A stretch of DNA of 64,000 nt, from positions 151,540 to 215,539 of the forward strand of contig CH000960.1 in the NCBI GenBank assembly GCA_000149265.1. Direction: 5' to 3'. Position 1 is the stretch's first letter; each line of letters starts with the position of its first letter. The position numbers and the translations under genes were made by a program. This DNA comes from Ciona savignyi (taxonomy: Eukaryota > Chordata > Ascidiacea > Phlebobranchia > Cionidae). This document shows, piece after piece, positions 12,160-25,249 of this stretch. Under the pieces are notes generated by a model that was not told where the DNA came from, ran no database searches, and saw only the letters and a program-made list of their open reading frames with translations.

Positions 12160-12547
12160 AACGGACGCAATGCCGGATAGAATGAAACGTCACCTCCTGA
12201 TAAAACCCAATTCAGCCGTTTGTGAATTAATTTATTCATGGGGATTTCCCTCTGCAGACGGTTCGAATCCAGCGATATGGAAATCTTACGAACAATACAC
12301 GACATTGGCGATTGTTGCCTTCACTTTATGACGTAACAGTTCTATCGCTATATAATCTTAATGGCGTAGGCAACAAACACGTCATTGCGTGACGTCATCA
12401 AAGGTCATGTGATGTAAAGAACCAATGAGATTGGTCCGATAATAAACGACATAAACCAGTGACCAGGCTGCTTTAACGCCCCATAATATCAGAACGATAA
12501 TGAATAAATAAGAAACGAATCCTATACACCATGTCTAAATATACCAG
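12160..12547. repeat. Lectin module B leader, left part
   Basis: 12160-12308 matches 3760-3908 of module A. 12309-12547 matches 33655-33865 and 57118-57328, with a CRE-type TGACGTCA at 12390 and a CCAAT box at 12422. The small MSKYTR-type frame begins with ATG at about 12531 and is cut a few codons in by the Ty3/gypsy insertion. Confidence 0.65.
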
Positions 12548-12769
12548 TGTCGTAATTTCAGTTGATGACCTTACGCACCCCCGTGTTGGCAATAATTATT
12601 TATCCCCGGCTTCTGCGTGTTCGACCTCTGCTATTCATTTTGTGGCACATTTACTTTACGGTTTCGTCACTTAGTGGGAGTTGACTGTTCTTATATTGTT
12701 AATATATTTCCTTTTCCTTTTGTTTTAGAATAACAGTCAATTAAACCTTAATAAATAAGGATTACGACA
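12548..12769 (+). repeat. 5' LTR of the Ty3/gypsy element
   Basis: 222 bp, TGTCGTAAT to ATTACGACA, matched by 16389-16633. Confidence 0.9.
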
Positions 12770-12792
12770 ATTTAATTGACTGTTAATTTTAA

Positions 12793-13540
12793 ATGAATAA
12801 ATGTTTAAGACCTGAACGATTCGATGCTGATGCTAACTCGCCAGATTCGAGCAAGAAATGGAAGCATTGGTTTCGAACTTTCTCGAATTATATCGACAGC
12901 TTGGAGGAAATCACATCGACAAGAAAGTTGAATATCCTCATAAACCACGTGGATGTCAGCGTTTACGAGTATATCAACGAATTCTCGACCTACGACGACG
13001 CCATAGCGAATTTAAATAGTATCTATGTGAAGCCAATAAATGAAGTCTTTGCTAGATATCAACTTTCCATTCATAAGCAGAAATTGGAGCAGACTCTAGA
13101 CGATTACTTTCAACAACTGAAGAAATTAAGCAACGATTGCAACTTTACTGCCGTTTCAGTTGCACAGTATCGTCAAGAAGCTATTCGTGGCGCATTTATA
13201 TCAGGAATTTATTCTAATTACATCAGGAAACGATTGCTTGAAAGCGAAAATTTAGATTTACAAACCATATTTGACAAAGCGTCCGTTGGACGTTGCTCAA
13301 AGAAATTCAGAACAAATTGCTACCGCTCATTTACCAGCAAACGAAACCGCAGTAATTTCAGCACTTATAAAGAAGAATCGCTCCATATAAGCTAACGATT
13401 ATGTAGCAACGGCAACTCAAAGATGTTACTTTTGTGGAAACAGTCGGGATTATCGAAAATGCTGTCCCGCAAAGGATGCGACTTGTAGTAGATGCCATAA
13501 AGTTGGTCACTTTGCCAAAGTTTGCCGTTTGTCCCCTTAT
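12793..13540 (+). pseudogene. Ty3/gypsy gag region (fossil)
   Basis: A gag-like capsid region starts at 12793, shortly after the 5' LTR. A CCHC zinc knuckle of type C-x2-C-x4-H-x4-C (CSRCHKVGHFAKVC) follows near 13480-13530. It is part of the broken element at 12548-16633. Confidence 0.7.
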
Positions 13541-13609
13541 CACAATCACAATACATCAGCCGCCGTGAGTAATTCTACATTAATGGGCACCTCAACTTTA
13601 CTTTAGTCC

Positions 13610-16346
13610 AGAAACCGGAAAATTTGTAGGGATTAAACTTAACGGAACACCTCTAAACGCCCTCATCGACACCGGCTCCACGAACAGCCACGTTAGTAGT
13701 GACGTAGCAAAGCGACTTAATCTTGCTGCATCGGGAGAACGCACACATATTGGTTTAACTGTAAAATGATGTTCTTCCCGCAATCTGGGATCCAGTGTGG
13801 CGACTGTAGAAGTACTTCAAAGGACTTATAAAAACATACCTTTATGTATTGAAGGGCTATTAACAGACGTTGTTCTTGGATAAGATTTTATGGAACAACA
13901 TAAGAGTGTCAATATACACTTTGGTGGATTAAAACCGTCATTTTACCTTGGAGTATTGCAGTCACTTAAGTGCCCATCGCCTCCAAGATTGTTTGACTAC
14001 ATGACAGCCGACTGTCACCCTTTAGTTACCAAATCACGACGACTTGCTGACAACCCATTTAAAGCGGAGGAAACGAAAAGACTGCTGAGTGAGGGCATTA
14101 TAGAACTCAACAATTCTCCTTGGAGAGCCCAAGTTGAGCCCAAGTTGTAGTAACTACAAATGAAAACCATAAAAAAACTAATGTGTATTGATTGTAGTCA
14201 GACTGTGAAAAATTCACACAACTCGATGGTTATCCACTGCTACGCATGCAAGACGTTGTAGAAGAAGTTGCCAAGTTCTGCATATTCACAACACTTGATT
14301 TAAAAAAACGCTTACCATCAAGTTGAACTACCTACAGACACCCGGCTCTACACAGCTTTTGAAGCATGTGGTAAATTATATCAGTTTACAAGACTTCCGT
14401 TTGGTTTAAAAAATGCAGTTCCATGCTTTCAACGCATTATCAATGATATAATCGAGAAGTATGATTGTAAAGAAACTTTTGCATACCTCGACAACATAAC
14501 CAACGGCGGTAAAACACAAGAGGAACGAGATTTAAACTTAAAGAAGTTTCTCAAGGTAGCAGAGTCCTGCAATTTAACCTTAAACGAGAACAAGTGCACT
14601 TTTTCAACTGATACAATAGATCTGCTTGGATACAGAATATCAAAAGATGGTTTACAGCCGGATCCAGAACGCGTTAAATCACTATTGGAGATACCAGCAC
14701 CGCAAAATGCCAAGTCATTGCAAAGGATCATCGGCATGTTCGCATATTACGCTCGATGGATTCCTAAATACTCTGATATTATTAAGCCGTTGCTTGACGC
14801 CAAAGAGTTTCCTCTATCTCGTAATGCTATGAATGCGTTCAATACACTAAAAGGGATATTAAGTAAAGTGACTCTCGGAATTATAGATGATGACCTACCT
14901 TTTACCGTCGAAACAGATGCATCGGATGTGGCTGTTTCAGCAACTTTAAACCAAAAAGGTAGGCCTGTGACGTTTCGGTCTAGAACCTTAAGTCGAAGTG
15001 AACTCCGTCACTCGAGCATCGAGAAAGAAGCGACCGCCATAATAGAGGCTGTACGGAAATGGAGTCATTTCCTACAGCGGAGGCGCTTCAACCTGGTCAC
15101 TGATCAGAAATCCGTTGCGTTTATGTACGATGTCCAGAAACACGGAAAAATAAAAAATGATAAAATATTACGGTGGCGAATGCAATTGGGCCAATACGAC
15201 TATGAAATTGTGTATAGAGCTGGCAAATATAACTCCGCGCCTGACACACTGTCACGAGTGTTTTGCGCTGTTATGGGACATTGTTCTTTGAGCGATATAC
15301 ACACCCACTTATGTCACCCAGGGGTAACAAGGTTATATCACTTTATTAAGACAAAAAACCTGCCGTCTACGCTTGAAGAAATTCGACGATCAGTAGCGGA
15401 TTGCTCTATTTGTGCTGAAATACGGGGATAAACCAAATTTTCACAAACCGCAATCCTGTGCCTTTAATTAAAGCAACTCAGCCATTTGAGCGGTTTGGCA
15501 TCGATTTTAAAGGACCTTTGCCATCAGTTACTAAAAACTATTACATACTTACAGTAACCGATGAATTTTTTCGGTTCCCTTTCGCATTTCCACGTCCCAA
15601 CATGGAAAGTAAAACGGGAATCCAATGCTTAAATCAATTGTTTACCATTTTCGGCTTGCCGTCATACGTGCATTCGGATCGGGGAAGTTCCCTTATGTCA
15701 ATGGAATTTGTTGTTTACCTGAACAATCGGGGAATATCTACAAGTAACCCGTCCATCTATAATCCTCGCGGGAATGGGCAATGTGAAAGGTATAATGGAA
15801 TCATTTGGACAGCGGTAAAACTTGCTTTAAAATCTAAGAACTTGCCAATTAATAACTGGCAATTAGTTTTACCAGATGTGTTGCACTCAAAATGAACGAA
15901 TGTACAACTACCATCGCCGTTCGTCATTTCGTTCTTCCGTTCCAACCTAGTTAAGCAATCCAGGACTGGTTTTGCTCTGAACCGTCACGTACGGCATAGC
16001 AAACACGACCCACTGGTGGACGAAGTTGAACTTACCGCATGCCACTCCAAATTATGCACAGGTTCGATTTCCCAGCGGCCGTGAGACTACAGTGTCAACC
16101 AGAGATCTGGCGCCCACAGGTCAAAGAAATGGAACAGAACGGATTGAAACCCCCGCTGAGGGTTTACCAGTACCATTACCAGAAGCAAATTTACAGCCGG
16201 AGGAATTGACAAATGAGACTGACGCACATGGTACAGTTAAAGAAACGGTCGAATTAAACAAAACCAAATCAAATGAAGATAACCCCCCTGGTTTACGTCG
16301 TTCGACCCGACAAACGACGAAACCCGATAGACTGACGTACTATTAA
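13610..16346 (+). pseudogene. Ty3/gypsy pol region (fossil)
   Basis: Order of parts: aspartic protease with a DTGST motif near 13670; reverse transcriptase about 13890-14740; RNase H about 14885-15250; integrase zinc part near 15300-15420 and catalytic core about 15458-15900; C-terminal tail to 16346. The order with integrase last is the Ty3/gypsy signature. The region is interrupted several times and is not functional. Confidence 0.85.
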
Positions 16347-16388
16347 ATATTTATTTGTTATTGTGCATTTTTATTTAGACACGGAGAA

Positions 16389-16633
16389 TGTCGTAATTTC
16401 AGTTGAACACCTTACGCACGCCCGCGTTGGCAATAATTATTTATCCGCGGCTTCTGCGCGCAATAATTATTTATCCGCGGTGTTCAACCTCTGCTATTCA
16501 TTTTGTGGCACATTTACTTTACTGTTTAGTGGGAGTTGACTGTTCTTATATTGTTAATATATTGCCTTTTCTTTTGTTTTAGAATAACAGTTAATTAAAT
16601 CCTTATTTATTATAATAAATAAGGATTACGACA
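16389..16633 (+). repeat. 3' LTR of the Ty3/gypsy element
   Basis: 245 bp with the same TGTCGTAAT and ATTACGACA ends as the 5' LTR. It is slightly longer because a short internal stretch (ending in 'aataattatttatccgcgg') is present twice. Confidence 0.9.
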
Positions 16634-17229
16634 GGTTAATGAACCATACTTTGTGAAGTATTTTATTTACAAGTGCACTTACAAATGGTTAAATTGTTAT
16701 CAGATGCCTGGTGTCTCGGTAGCTGAGTTTGTTAACGGCTACAAGTTATTATATTACAATTGGAAATATAAATCGCGCCACTCAATTCACAGGCTAAGAT
16801 ATGTACATTATAACAAAACTAATATTTGAACTGAAAATCACGTTATAACACACAGTTAGAACAAAATATAAACAAGGGTAAAATAAACGATTAAAGCAAC
16901 GCAGCTTGCAAAATGCACTGATTTGAAAAGTTCGTGTTATCAAATGGACAAGAAGTACTGCGAAACGCAGTTCAACAAACGTTAACTTCAGTGCGTATGT
17001 ATCTTGCATTTTCCGGGAAAATTTAGTTAAAGTCAACAAAGTTCGAATGTAGTCAGCGCAGATGGATGACGTGTTTTCTATTTTAGATTTAGATGCGGTG
17101 TGAATAAAAAGTCGCCATGATCGTTAATATTGAAATGGCAGGAAAAGGTAACAAAACAAATTATGACGGATATTCAAATATTCCAGTGGTGTGATGTTGT
17201 TTAATCCTTGTTGGTAGAATGTAGCGCGT
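16634..17229. repeat. Lectin module B leader, right part
   Basis: Continues the module after the gypsy insertion and matches 33866-34497 and 57329-57945. The rest of the small MSKYTR-type frame (from VNEPYFVKYF) runs to about 16830. No other gene. Confidence 0.6.
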
Positions 17230-18785
17230 TCACAATGGTAATGCACACAGCATGCGCCACCAAATTTCACCAGCGGGTGGGAAGTTCAAAAGGCCGACGT
17301 ATTTATCGGTTGGATCGGTGTGCACATCCATTTTAATTGCGGTCCAAGTCGGATCGGATCTCGGATAAATAGGATGCCAACTACCTTTGTAGCCCTGCTC
17401 TATAGTGCTCAAGCTCATGGAGTCAGTCTGGTGAAATAGAAAAATACTTTACTTCAGTTGGGTTCATTAAATCCAAACACAAGTTGGATGTTGAAACATG
17501 TGCGGCCGAGCGGTTAGCACAACCGACCAATATATCGCTCTTCGGAGACCTTTAATACTTGGTATTATAACAAACACCTAACCTGACGAAGGTGAGATAA
17601 TTAAACTAGATGTTTACCTAAGGTTAATCACGGCGTTATATAGAAAATCAAATATATTAGAATACACCAGGTTACAATGAAAATACAAATACATTAACAC
17701 AAACCGTTGGGTTATAGTTCATCGCTAGCCAAATTCTAGCAGACACTTTGTTATCACTGGCGAGCGTAGCATTGATGTAGCTATAGATTTCATCATACAT
17801 CTGCTTGTCTACAATGTCCACTAACGTTGCATTGAAATTCCGACACGACATGTCGGCTTCAGCTCGAGTTTGGTATAGTACTTTTATTGGCTCCGGCATC
17901 CAAATATAATTCCTGTTTTGTACAATGCCCGAACCTTTAAAATAAGTTATTTGTTTATTCTATAAACTAAAAGGATTTATTGGACACTATTTATTCTACA
18001 AATATGAAACGTCACGTCGTTTCAACGCGAAATTCGGCTTTATGATATAATATTCATGTTTATATTAAAGTGATTGGGAAAACCAAGGGGTTAACACACT
18101 GGCAATCTTCATATCACCTCTCGCCCATCGTTGGGTTACCTCAGCTATTTCAGTGTGTTGTTTATGATAGATACGTTCCCCTAATTTAGTAGAACCCATT
18201 AATTTGCTTGGTTTAAGGCAATGTCCGTTAAGTGCCTTTCCTTGGAACACGACCGACTAGCTACCAGTTTTGTACCTGCAAACTTAAGATTGAAAAGCGA
18301 CACAATAAAACTCCATGTAATTAACCCACTGGTACAATGCAACACTGATACTATCCATCATGATATTCTCAAAAAGCTTAATCGAATCCCGAAGAAAACT
18401 TAACTCGACCAACCTGAGTAAAACGTCCAATCTACAAAGAGATTCTCTTGCCAGTCGTTCTCTACAGTTCCCTCCATTTGAAGTATAAAGCCATGTATAA
18501 AGATTTCGGTTAGCTCGCCTGGTATGTGTGCAGCACAGATAGATTTTTGTTCCGAACTGTTATGTCGACAAGAAGCGGTACAGAATCCAAACACATCATG
18601 TAAGGGACAAATGTCTTTTTCTTCGGAGATTTTTGTCCGAGAGATAGATCAAAACTTCCCCTTTGAGAATTTGGCACTTCTGAAATATTTAAAGTTTAAA
18701 AAATCATAAAATTGCGTTGTTTAAAAAGCTTACCGCATTCAGCTATTGTTAAACCACAGATAACGACAAACAAAATGAATTTCAT
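17230..18785 (-). pseudogene. C-type-lectin-like gene LecB, exon 2 frameshifted
   Basis: Exons on the minus strand: exon 1 18785-18734 (signal peptide MKFILFVVICGLTIAEC), exon 2 18679-18414, exon 3 17934-17705, exon 4 17427-17230. All introns have GT-AG borders at positions homologous to the intact copies. Exon 2 is 266 bp instead of 267; a one-base loss near 18512 puts a stop directly after the HTYQAS stretch. Exons 3 and 4 encode an uninterrupted CTLD-like domain with its first (MSCRNFNATLVD) and last (MLCALPL) cysteines. Exon 4 is the most diverged of the four (KYVGLLNFPPAGEIWWR before the last cysteine). Exon 2 is phase 1-1, so exon 1 joined to exon 3 would be in frame. It is either a pseudogene or a gene expressing a short isoform. 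The sugar-coordinating EPN/QPD and WND motifs are absent. Confidence 0.7.
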
Positions 18786-19440
18786 GATTTTTGTTTCAAA
18801 TTATACAAATATTAAACCTAACCTGCAATGCAATGTTTTAAAATATGGAATAAACACACACTTCGTCTTTAAGAAAGTTTTAAAACGCATCTTGGGCATA
18901 CCTATCACCATCGCTTATTAAGTAGCTACCATCATCGCAATGCATCAAATGCAGTCATCATACGGGAAAGTACGCGGATAGTAATGCAAAATTAAAGACG
19001 AACTCTCAATCACCTTAATTTTCTCGTAAATTTTGCAACCAATGTAGGGCACGTCACAAAAGTTTCAATATAGAAATCTATATATGAATCGGTAGAGCTA
19101 ACTCTTTGTTTACATGACCATTCTTGTTTACATGAAGGTCATTTTCCAATAGAATCGGTTTATCAATCGGTCGCGTTGACCATTCGGCAACACAAACATT
19201 GGATTTTCGGGGAAGTATGACGTCACCAAACGTATACAGTGATCTCTCTCCAGTCCGACTGGTGACCATAGAGGTACGAATAACCAACCACACAATATAG
19301 TTGGGTCATGCAACGTATGGTGAAACCCCACCAACTCTTTTTTGTTCGCATGTTCACAACGAAATTAATTGTCGATTTGTTGGTTTTAAGTGTTTAGCTG
19401 ATTTAATACACGTAGTATTGATGCATCTTATTAATGCGTT
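18786..19440. repeat. Module B tail
   Basis: Matches 36057-36640 and 59586-60140. It includes a tRNA-like head near 19150-19185 (complement of a Ser/Leu-type A box) and TGACGTCA at 19217. No gene. Confidence 0.55.
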
Positions 19441-20296
19441 TCGGCACCATTAGCACGTGCAATAATTATGGGTCCCATTTGAAAAAAATGCGAAACAAAT
19501 ATTATTTTTGTCCGTTTTTTTTCTTTTTTTTACCAGAAGGAGTAATGAAATTGCAAAGAGACTTTTCCATTTGTTAGACAACATGGTCTAGATGAGCAGA
19601 AACCAAATTTTTGAGAGATAAAACCAGGGGAATTCCCCTGGGACGTTAAAAACCAAAATGGTAAAAAAAAATTGATATTTCTAAGAGAACATGTTCTAGA
19701 TATGCAGAAACCAAAAGTTTTGGTGATGAATTTAGGGAAATTCTCCTTAGACGTTAAAAACCAAAACGTTTTTTTTCTAATAAATTAGCTTTTGGGAGCA
19801 TAGCGTTTGAACGGCTAATCTAATTTTGATCAGATTTGGTGAAATGCTAGACCATTAGACACTTTGTGCCAATTAAAAGAAATAAAACAATTAATTAGGG
19901 TAATTCCCTTTAAAACGAAGATATATTCCTGAATTATGTTTGTGACAGGCATGCCATATTGCACTGACATCTCCAACAAGGAGACGACAAATCAGATTAA
20001 AACTTTAAGAATTTTTTTTCACTATACAGCGCTCAAAATGAAACTTTAATTATAACATTTGTGGTGAAATGTTCGTAAATTTCAGCCGTTTATTCTTTAT
20101 TTAACTACACATAGAAAAGAAGTTTTGTTGGATAATTATGGGAGCCATGCGTTTATGCTTGAAGAAACAAACTAGGCTACATATACACGGTGTATAAAAT
20201 ACAAATTGTGGTAAGGGACCCTGTAGCATAGATATTTGACATAAAACATGTGTTTAACAAATAGTGGTGGTTAAACACGTGGTTGACACTCTCTAG
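19441..20296 (-). mobile_element. Satellite-bearing dispersed element, reverse copy
   Basis: Reverse-orientation, shortened copy of the element at 7485-8910. It starts near 'ttatgggtcccatttg' and ends near 'taaacacgtggttgacac', with about 1.5 of the ~335-bp satellite units between. CCAGGGGAATTCCCCTGG (19622-19639) is a perfect 18-bp palindrome. Confidence 0.65.
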
Positions 20297-20470
20297 TTAC
20301 TTCTGCTTTCTGTTCGGGTTGAGGCAAGGGACAGATTTCTGTTGATTTTTCCGCCTCATTGCGCACGATAATGACGTCAATTACGATCTCTATGTCGGAA
20401 TTCACTTCACATCCATCAAGTTTGTGAGAATTGCACGGTTGATTTGGCGCCTCCTATCGGTCATGGGCTA

Positions 20471-21470
20471 TATATGTTGTTTACCGGATTCGGTAACTCA
20501 ATACAGCAATATCTCCGGTAACTCGTCAGTAGGCGCGGGGTGATCTGACAATTTGGTTTCCCCACTCACGAGGATGAAACATGAATATCATTGGACCGCC
20601 CCATTCTCTCCAACCACTTGGAGCAGCAACGTGCACTACCAAATATGGTTTATTCAATCAATCTTAGTACAGATGACACGAAGGTTCGAATATTATTTCA
20701 CATTGGAAAACGAGACGTAAACAAAAATATATTTGCAAATTTGACTTTTGTAAAATCAGTCGACAATTAGCAATTGGTATTAAACGATATTCTACGTGTT
20801 CGACCCTGAGGCGTTCTGTAGGTTACTTCGGTTTCGCAAGTACCTTATTTGGGAGTCGTGTCGTCCTCGTATTTTCCACCCCTCAAAATTCCCGTGGACG
20901 AGATATTTATCCCATTTGGACCTAAAGAAGCTCTACTCTCTAATATGAAGGTGGTTCATTTATAAAGGTGAATTTCCGTGGAGGGGATATTTTCACCAAG
21001 AAGTGTTTGCTGCTGGAATGAAGCAGCTGCCGAATCATGAATCGTTGTTTTTAACGATCACGCTACATTCGGTACCGCAGTTAAGGAAGTCACCAGTACA
21101 GGCTTCGCTGCAAATACCTGTTTGTTGTAAATGAGATATGTGGACGGGAGACTCCATGAATCCAGTCTGGATGCGCAAGAAAGGCATCAGACCCTCCTTT
21201 CACGACACATTATGACTGATCTAATTTTTTCTGTTTCAGTCGTACTTTGCCCAAACCTGGCCTTTTAATCATCAGATACGCGCAAGATGTTGTCTTGTCT
21301 TTGTATTGCGTTGCCGTAACTAAAACAAAATAATGAAATGATTATCAAAAAGTACGTCAGAGAAACAATATATAATCGAATAATACCTACGTGAAAACGT
21401 TCGGCCAACATATATAATGTAATTCTCCGTGCACTACAAAAAACTCTTTAGCAACTATAGTTACATTTCC
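20471..21470. other. Intergenic part of duplication copy 1
   Basis: 20471-20570 is the tail of a tRNA-derived SINE ('ctccggtaactcg', 'ggtgatctgac'). The rest has no gene that I recognise. Confidence 0.4.
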
Positions 21471-21479
21471 ATCATCCTA

Positions 21480-22246
21480 CAACCGTATGGTTCGCACTTA
21501 AACTTAAAATTACCGAAGGTCTCAACGGCTTGCCACGCAACACGCACTAAACACAGGATGTGACGCACAACTTAAACAAGATAACAAATAAAAACATAAA
21601 AGATAAAAACGCGTGACTATAATAATGTTTTATTATCATTGTAGACAGGGACACAGTGGTACTCTTCATGTACTCTGTGCTGTTCGAGAGAGGTTTTGGA
21701 TTTTGCGAGGGCAAGCATTAGTTCGTCGAGTACTGCGTGACTGCCGAAGGTGCAAGTTCTGGAATGCACGGGTTGGGGAACAAATGATGGCATCCTTGCC
21801 TGTAGCTCGGGTGAGTGCTGGTAGCCCACCATTTACAGCAGTTGGGGTTGATTATATGGGACCCATGCTGACAAAACTTTGTAGAAGTCAGGTGAAACGA
21901 TATGGCTGCATTTTCACGTGCATGGCGACTAGAGCTATTCATATCGTAGTCGCTGAATCATAGGAGACGAGCTCCTTTATAGGAGTTTTGGGAGAGATGG
22001 ACTAAGGAGTATTTGCCACTCCTGCAACTCCGACAGAAGTGCCCGCGACCCACGAGATACCTTGCTGTCGTAGACGTTGAGTTGGTCGTGGACGAGCTGA
22101 ACATTGCACATATGATAAAACTGGCCTTGTCAGGCGCGTACGTGTACGAACGACGATGTCCTATGGAGCGAGATGTACGCAAGCTGTGTCTGCTGAGGCA
22201 CATCCTTGAACTGTTACCCAGTGTGCTCGTGGCCGCAAGGCTGTAA
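21480..22246 (+). mobile_element. BEL/Pao integrase-region fragment
   Basis: The first block (from about 21640) matches the BEL/Pao zinc-binding and integrase start, with motifs HSGTLHVLCAVRERFWILRG and a C-x2-C pair, followed by FTAVGVDYMGP. The last block resembles the BEL/Pao C-terminus, with an EYLPLLQLRQK-type motif. The middle of the integrase is missing. It is a broken fossil with no LTRs seen, carried within the segmental duplication and also present at 46890-47635. Confidence 0.75.
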
Positions 22247-23829
22247 ATGGTATGCTTCGTTTAACCACTAGTTCTAGCCACGGATTTGCTACTGTTTTAT
22301 TTTTTCGTATAGACCTACTTGCCACCTAGGTTGTAACTGTGACGTTGGGTGTTTATTATAACCACATTCATGTGTATCTAGATTCTAGAAGCAAGTATGA
22401 TGTTGATTTGCAAAGACAACGTCATCAAACGTCAGAGACTTTGACTTAGATTTTGAACCCAAGAGTATTAGACAGAGGCAACGTTTATATGTGGTAGGAA
22501 GCGTCCAGTGAATCGAAGGATAACCTCGATCACAGCGCGGCTCGCTAGAACGTCAGGGGTAGCCTCAACCTAACCCACGGCGACGACCAATAAGCTACCA
22601 CAAAACTATAGCGAGCTCCACATATTTGTTGAGCTGATCAAGCCTTGTACGCAAACCCAACAATAGTTTAGATATATTACCAACTGCTATGGTTGATGTT
22701 GCTATAGGAATTACACGACAGACACGCAGGGTGTTATGTGTTAGAGACAATCACTGGTCAAATTACGCTGAGCGGCTTTTTGACAACGTAGGGTAGGACA
22801 TTGGACCTGTTGAACATTTGCGATGCTATGCATATATTTTCTATTTAAAAAAATAGATACCTGGCGGTAAATAATAATTAACCACAGTGAACTATCCATA
22901 TGCATTTAAACTGTGATAAGAGCAATTTACGTAGTCAAACATTATTTCAACAATACATATGTTTATTATTATGTAACACCTCCATACAATATCTGTCAGC
23001 AGGAAGGATGATAGTCTAGACTCTAGGAGGTTTTTGTTGAAAAGATGGCTGAGAAAAATGCTTCAAAACATCAGACAATGTTTTTTTTAAAGTTTGGTAT
23101 TAAGACTGGCTATTATCGCCCTTACAGAATTGAACAATAATTCACTATGTAACACATAGGTATACCGCGGTAAAAGTATATTAAATTATTCACTAAAAAA
23201 TCACCTAACTGAATAATCCAACACATAGGATATTATTATTTGTGCTGATTAAAAACATGGTTGTATAAGTGGAATAAATATTGCCAATACTAAACGAGAT
23301 AGTCTTTAAAAAACGTTTCCGCCTATGGAATAATTGCGTCATATTTAAAGGTGCGGTAAACCACTGATTAAAGCCCGGCGAAATTGACCGCCATTCTTTG
23401 TGCGTGCGTGATGCGTTTTAAACGCGTCTGTCCACGATGCACGTAGGATTGGGACAACTGAAAAGCGAATGTTGTAATGCTATGATGCAACTTGTCCTCC
23501 ACCCCACTAGCCCCTGCGCTGCACATCCTACACACACGGATTTGTAGGTTGGATTTTCTATGTCACGTTTTACAAAATTATTGCTTTTATATTTACACCA
23601 TGCATTAAAAAATTATATTACATTTGTATGTATTTTTATAAATTTGATTTAATATCCACAATTTCTTATAAATTTTGAATTTATTATAAATAAAGTGTAT
23701 CTGTTTTAATACACATAACACAAACATTTTTTATTGACAAGACAATAAAAGCAACAATACCATAACAAAACGATTACAGTAATGACATTATAACATACAA
23801 TTTAATATTCAGCGGTGGCCCATTTTTGG
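22247..23829. other. Intergenic part of duplication copy 1
   Basis: No gene is supported. About 22977-23005 contains a single copy of the sequence that forms the 28-bp array in duplication copy 2. 23005-23545 is not present in copy 2. Confidence 0.5.
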
Positions 23830-24983
23830 TTATGTAGATTTATTTGTTTTTTTGGCAGAAATTAATTCTCTTGTTCGGATAGATTTGACTTCATTAATAA
23901 ATGTATTCACATTGGGTACAATATTCGTTACTTTTCCTTTGTATATACAATACCTTGCGCATATCAAAACACACTTAAATAAAAAATTATTCGGAAAATC
24001 GTAAAAACAGTTTTTTAATGTCAGGAAAACTGGTTTTCGAAATGCCACGCACATCCAATTTTCCACCTCATCCCAGAATTTTTACTTTTTGGGAAGAAAT
24101 AGAATAATTGAATTAAGGTTTCCGGATCTTGGTTGCAAAAGTCGCACTGGTTACAGTCTTTAATTTCCATTTGGTGCAAAATGTCGTTCGTTACTATAGC
24201 TCTATTGTTAAACTTGATTTGGAATAAACGATAGCAAGTTCCCAGGCTACAAAAATAGTTATCTCTATAAATTTATTTCCAGCTTTCAATGTTACCGATC
24301 AATTGCGACCATTTATTGAGATCGATGTGCCTGCCGCGATGATATCGTTGTAGATAGATTTCGTTGTTACGCATTCTTCGAGTTTTTTAACCAGATCAAA
24401 TATTTGAGGAAATAATTTGTTTAACTCGGGCTTTGCGGTTCTCCTTTGTCCCAGGAAGTTGGAACAGTGCGAATTAGCTTGTTATAATCGGTAAAACTGT
24501 CAAGGTCATCTGATATCTTATACGTTGATCGTATTTCATTCAAATTCATGTAATTACCGGCGTTGTTTAAAATTTGGTGGTAACTGGTTATCCCAGCTTC
24601 TGCCATGTCCTTAATGTAGAAGGTTTGGGTGAGCGTTTTCAACTTAGGATTTAACCAAAGGTGATTAACATCGTCTAGCAGAATGCCGCTGTAGCATACG
24701 TGTTTAGCCGAAATCGCCGTAGTCCGAATCGCGTAAGGGGAATAACCGTACGAGATCTTAAAACGTATCTCGTATCTCGCACTTTCGAGTGCAACGATGC
24801 TGCTAGGGACGATTTGGTAAAATACATGGATTCCACGTCCTTCCAAGAAGCGTGATAATTTGGGTCCAGTAATTGTTTTAGTCTTTTTGATTGTAATGCC
24901 AGCATATACGCGTCGATGTCAATCATATTGACCTCTCCCTTATCGATATCTCTATACAAGGTTGTCCGTTTGATCAACGACAT
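23830..24983 (-). mobile_element. LINE ORF2 C-terminal fragment (Tx1/L1-like), copy 1
   Basis: Minus-strand frames 24983-24675, 24846-24421 and 24066-23830 read in order as the region after the reverse transcriptase. They show IKRTTLYRDIDKGEVNMIDI (the KGG-L-M-D type motif), then LLDPNYHASWKDVES, AEAGITSYHQILNNAGNYMN, and a C-terminal block starting ENWMCVAF. At least two frame changes separate them. The 5' part is absent, so this is a truncated insertion. It lies head-to-head with the THAP transposase that starts at 25250. Confidence 0.8.
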
Positions 24984-25249
24984 ATAATAAGATGAAGAGA
25001 AACTGTGACGTCACCGTTGAATTTGATTCGCCGGTGTCACGCTTCACTGCTCGACCGAATTGTTGTCCTGGACGACTATACAAGCTGGCGACATACGGAA
25101 AAATAATTTCACAAAACATTTGTTATTATTTAAAAGTTAGGCGAATGGTCATATTTATCCAAATTAAATACATTTTCAGGTTCTTAGTACCTATTATAGC
25201 TTACCAATTTCTCTCTTAACAGACGATTTCATAATTAATTAGCTGAAAA

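Larger units (their letters stand above)
12548..16633 (+). mobile_element. Ty3/gypsy LTR retrotransposon, both LTRs, broken
   Basis: LTRs at 12548-12769 and 16389-16633 begin TGTCGTAAT and end ATTACGACA, a 9-bp terminal inverted repeat. They differ by roughly ten substitutions and a few indels, so the element is moderately old. Between them, in canonical gypsy order, are gag with a CCHC knuckle, aspartic protease, reverse transcriptase, RNase H, integrase (zinc part and catalytic core) and a C-terminal tail to 16346. All parts can be recognised, but the coding region is interrupted several times. It sits in lectin module B where modules C and D have an uninterrupted site, so it inserted after the modules duplicated. 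No clean target duplication is visible. Confidence 0.9.

Noticed and set aside
17495-17530. tRNA-Leu/Ser gene in LecB intron 3 (gcggccgagcggttagcac)
   Set aside because: Only the 5' A-box part resembles a tRNA and no B box follows at the right distance; it is a SINE-type remnant. The same holds for about 34772 in LecC.
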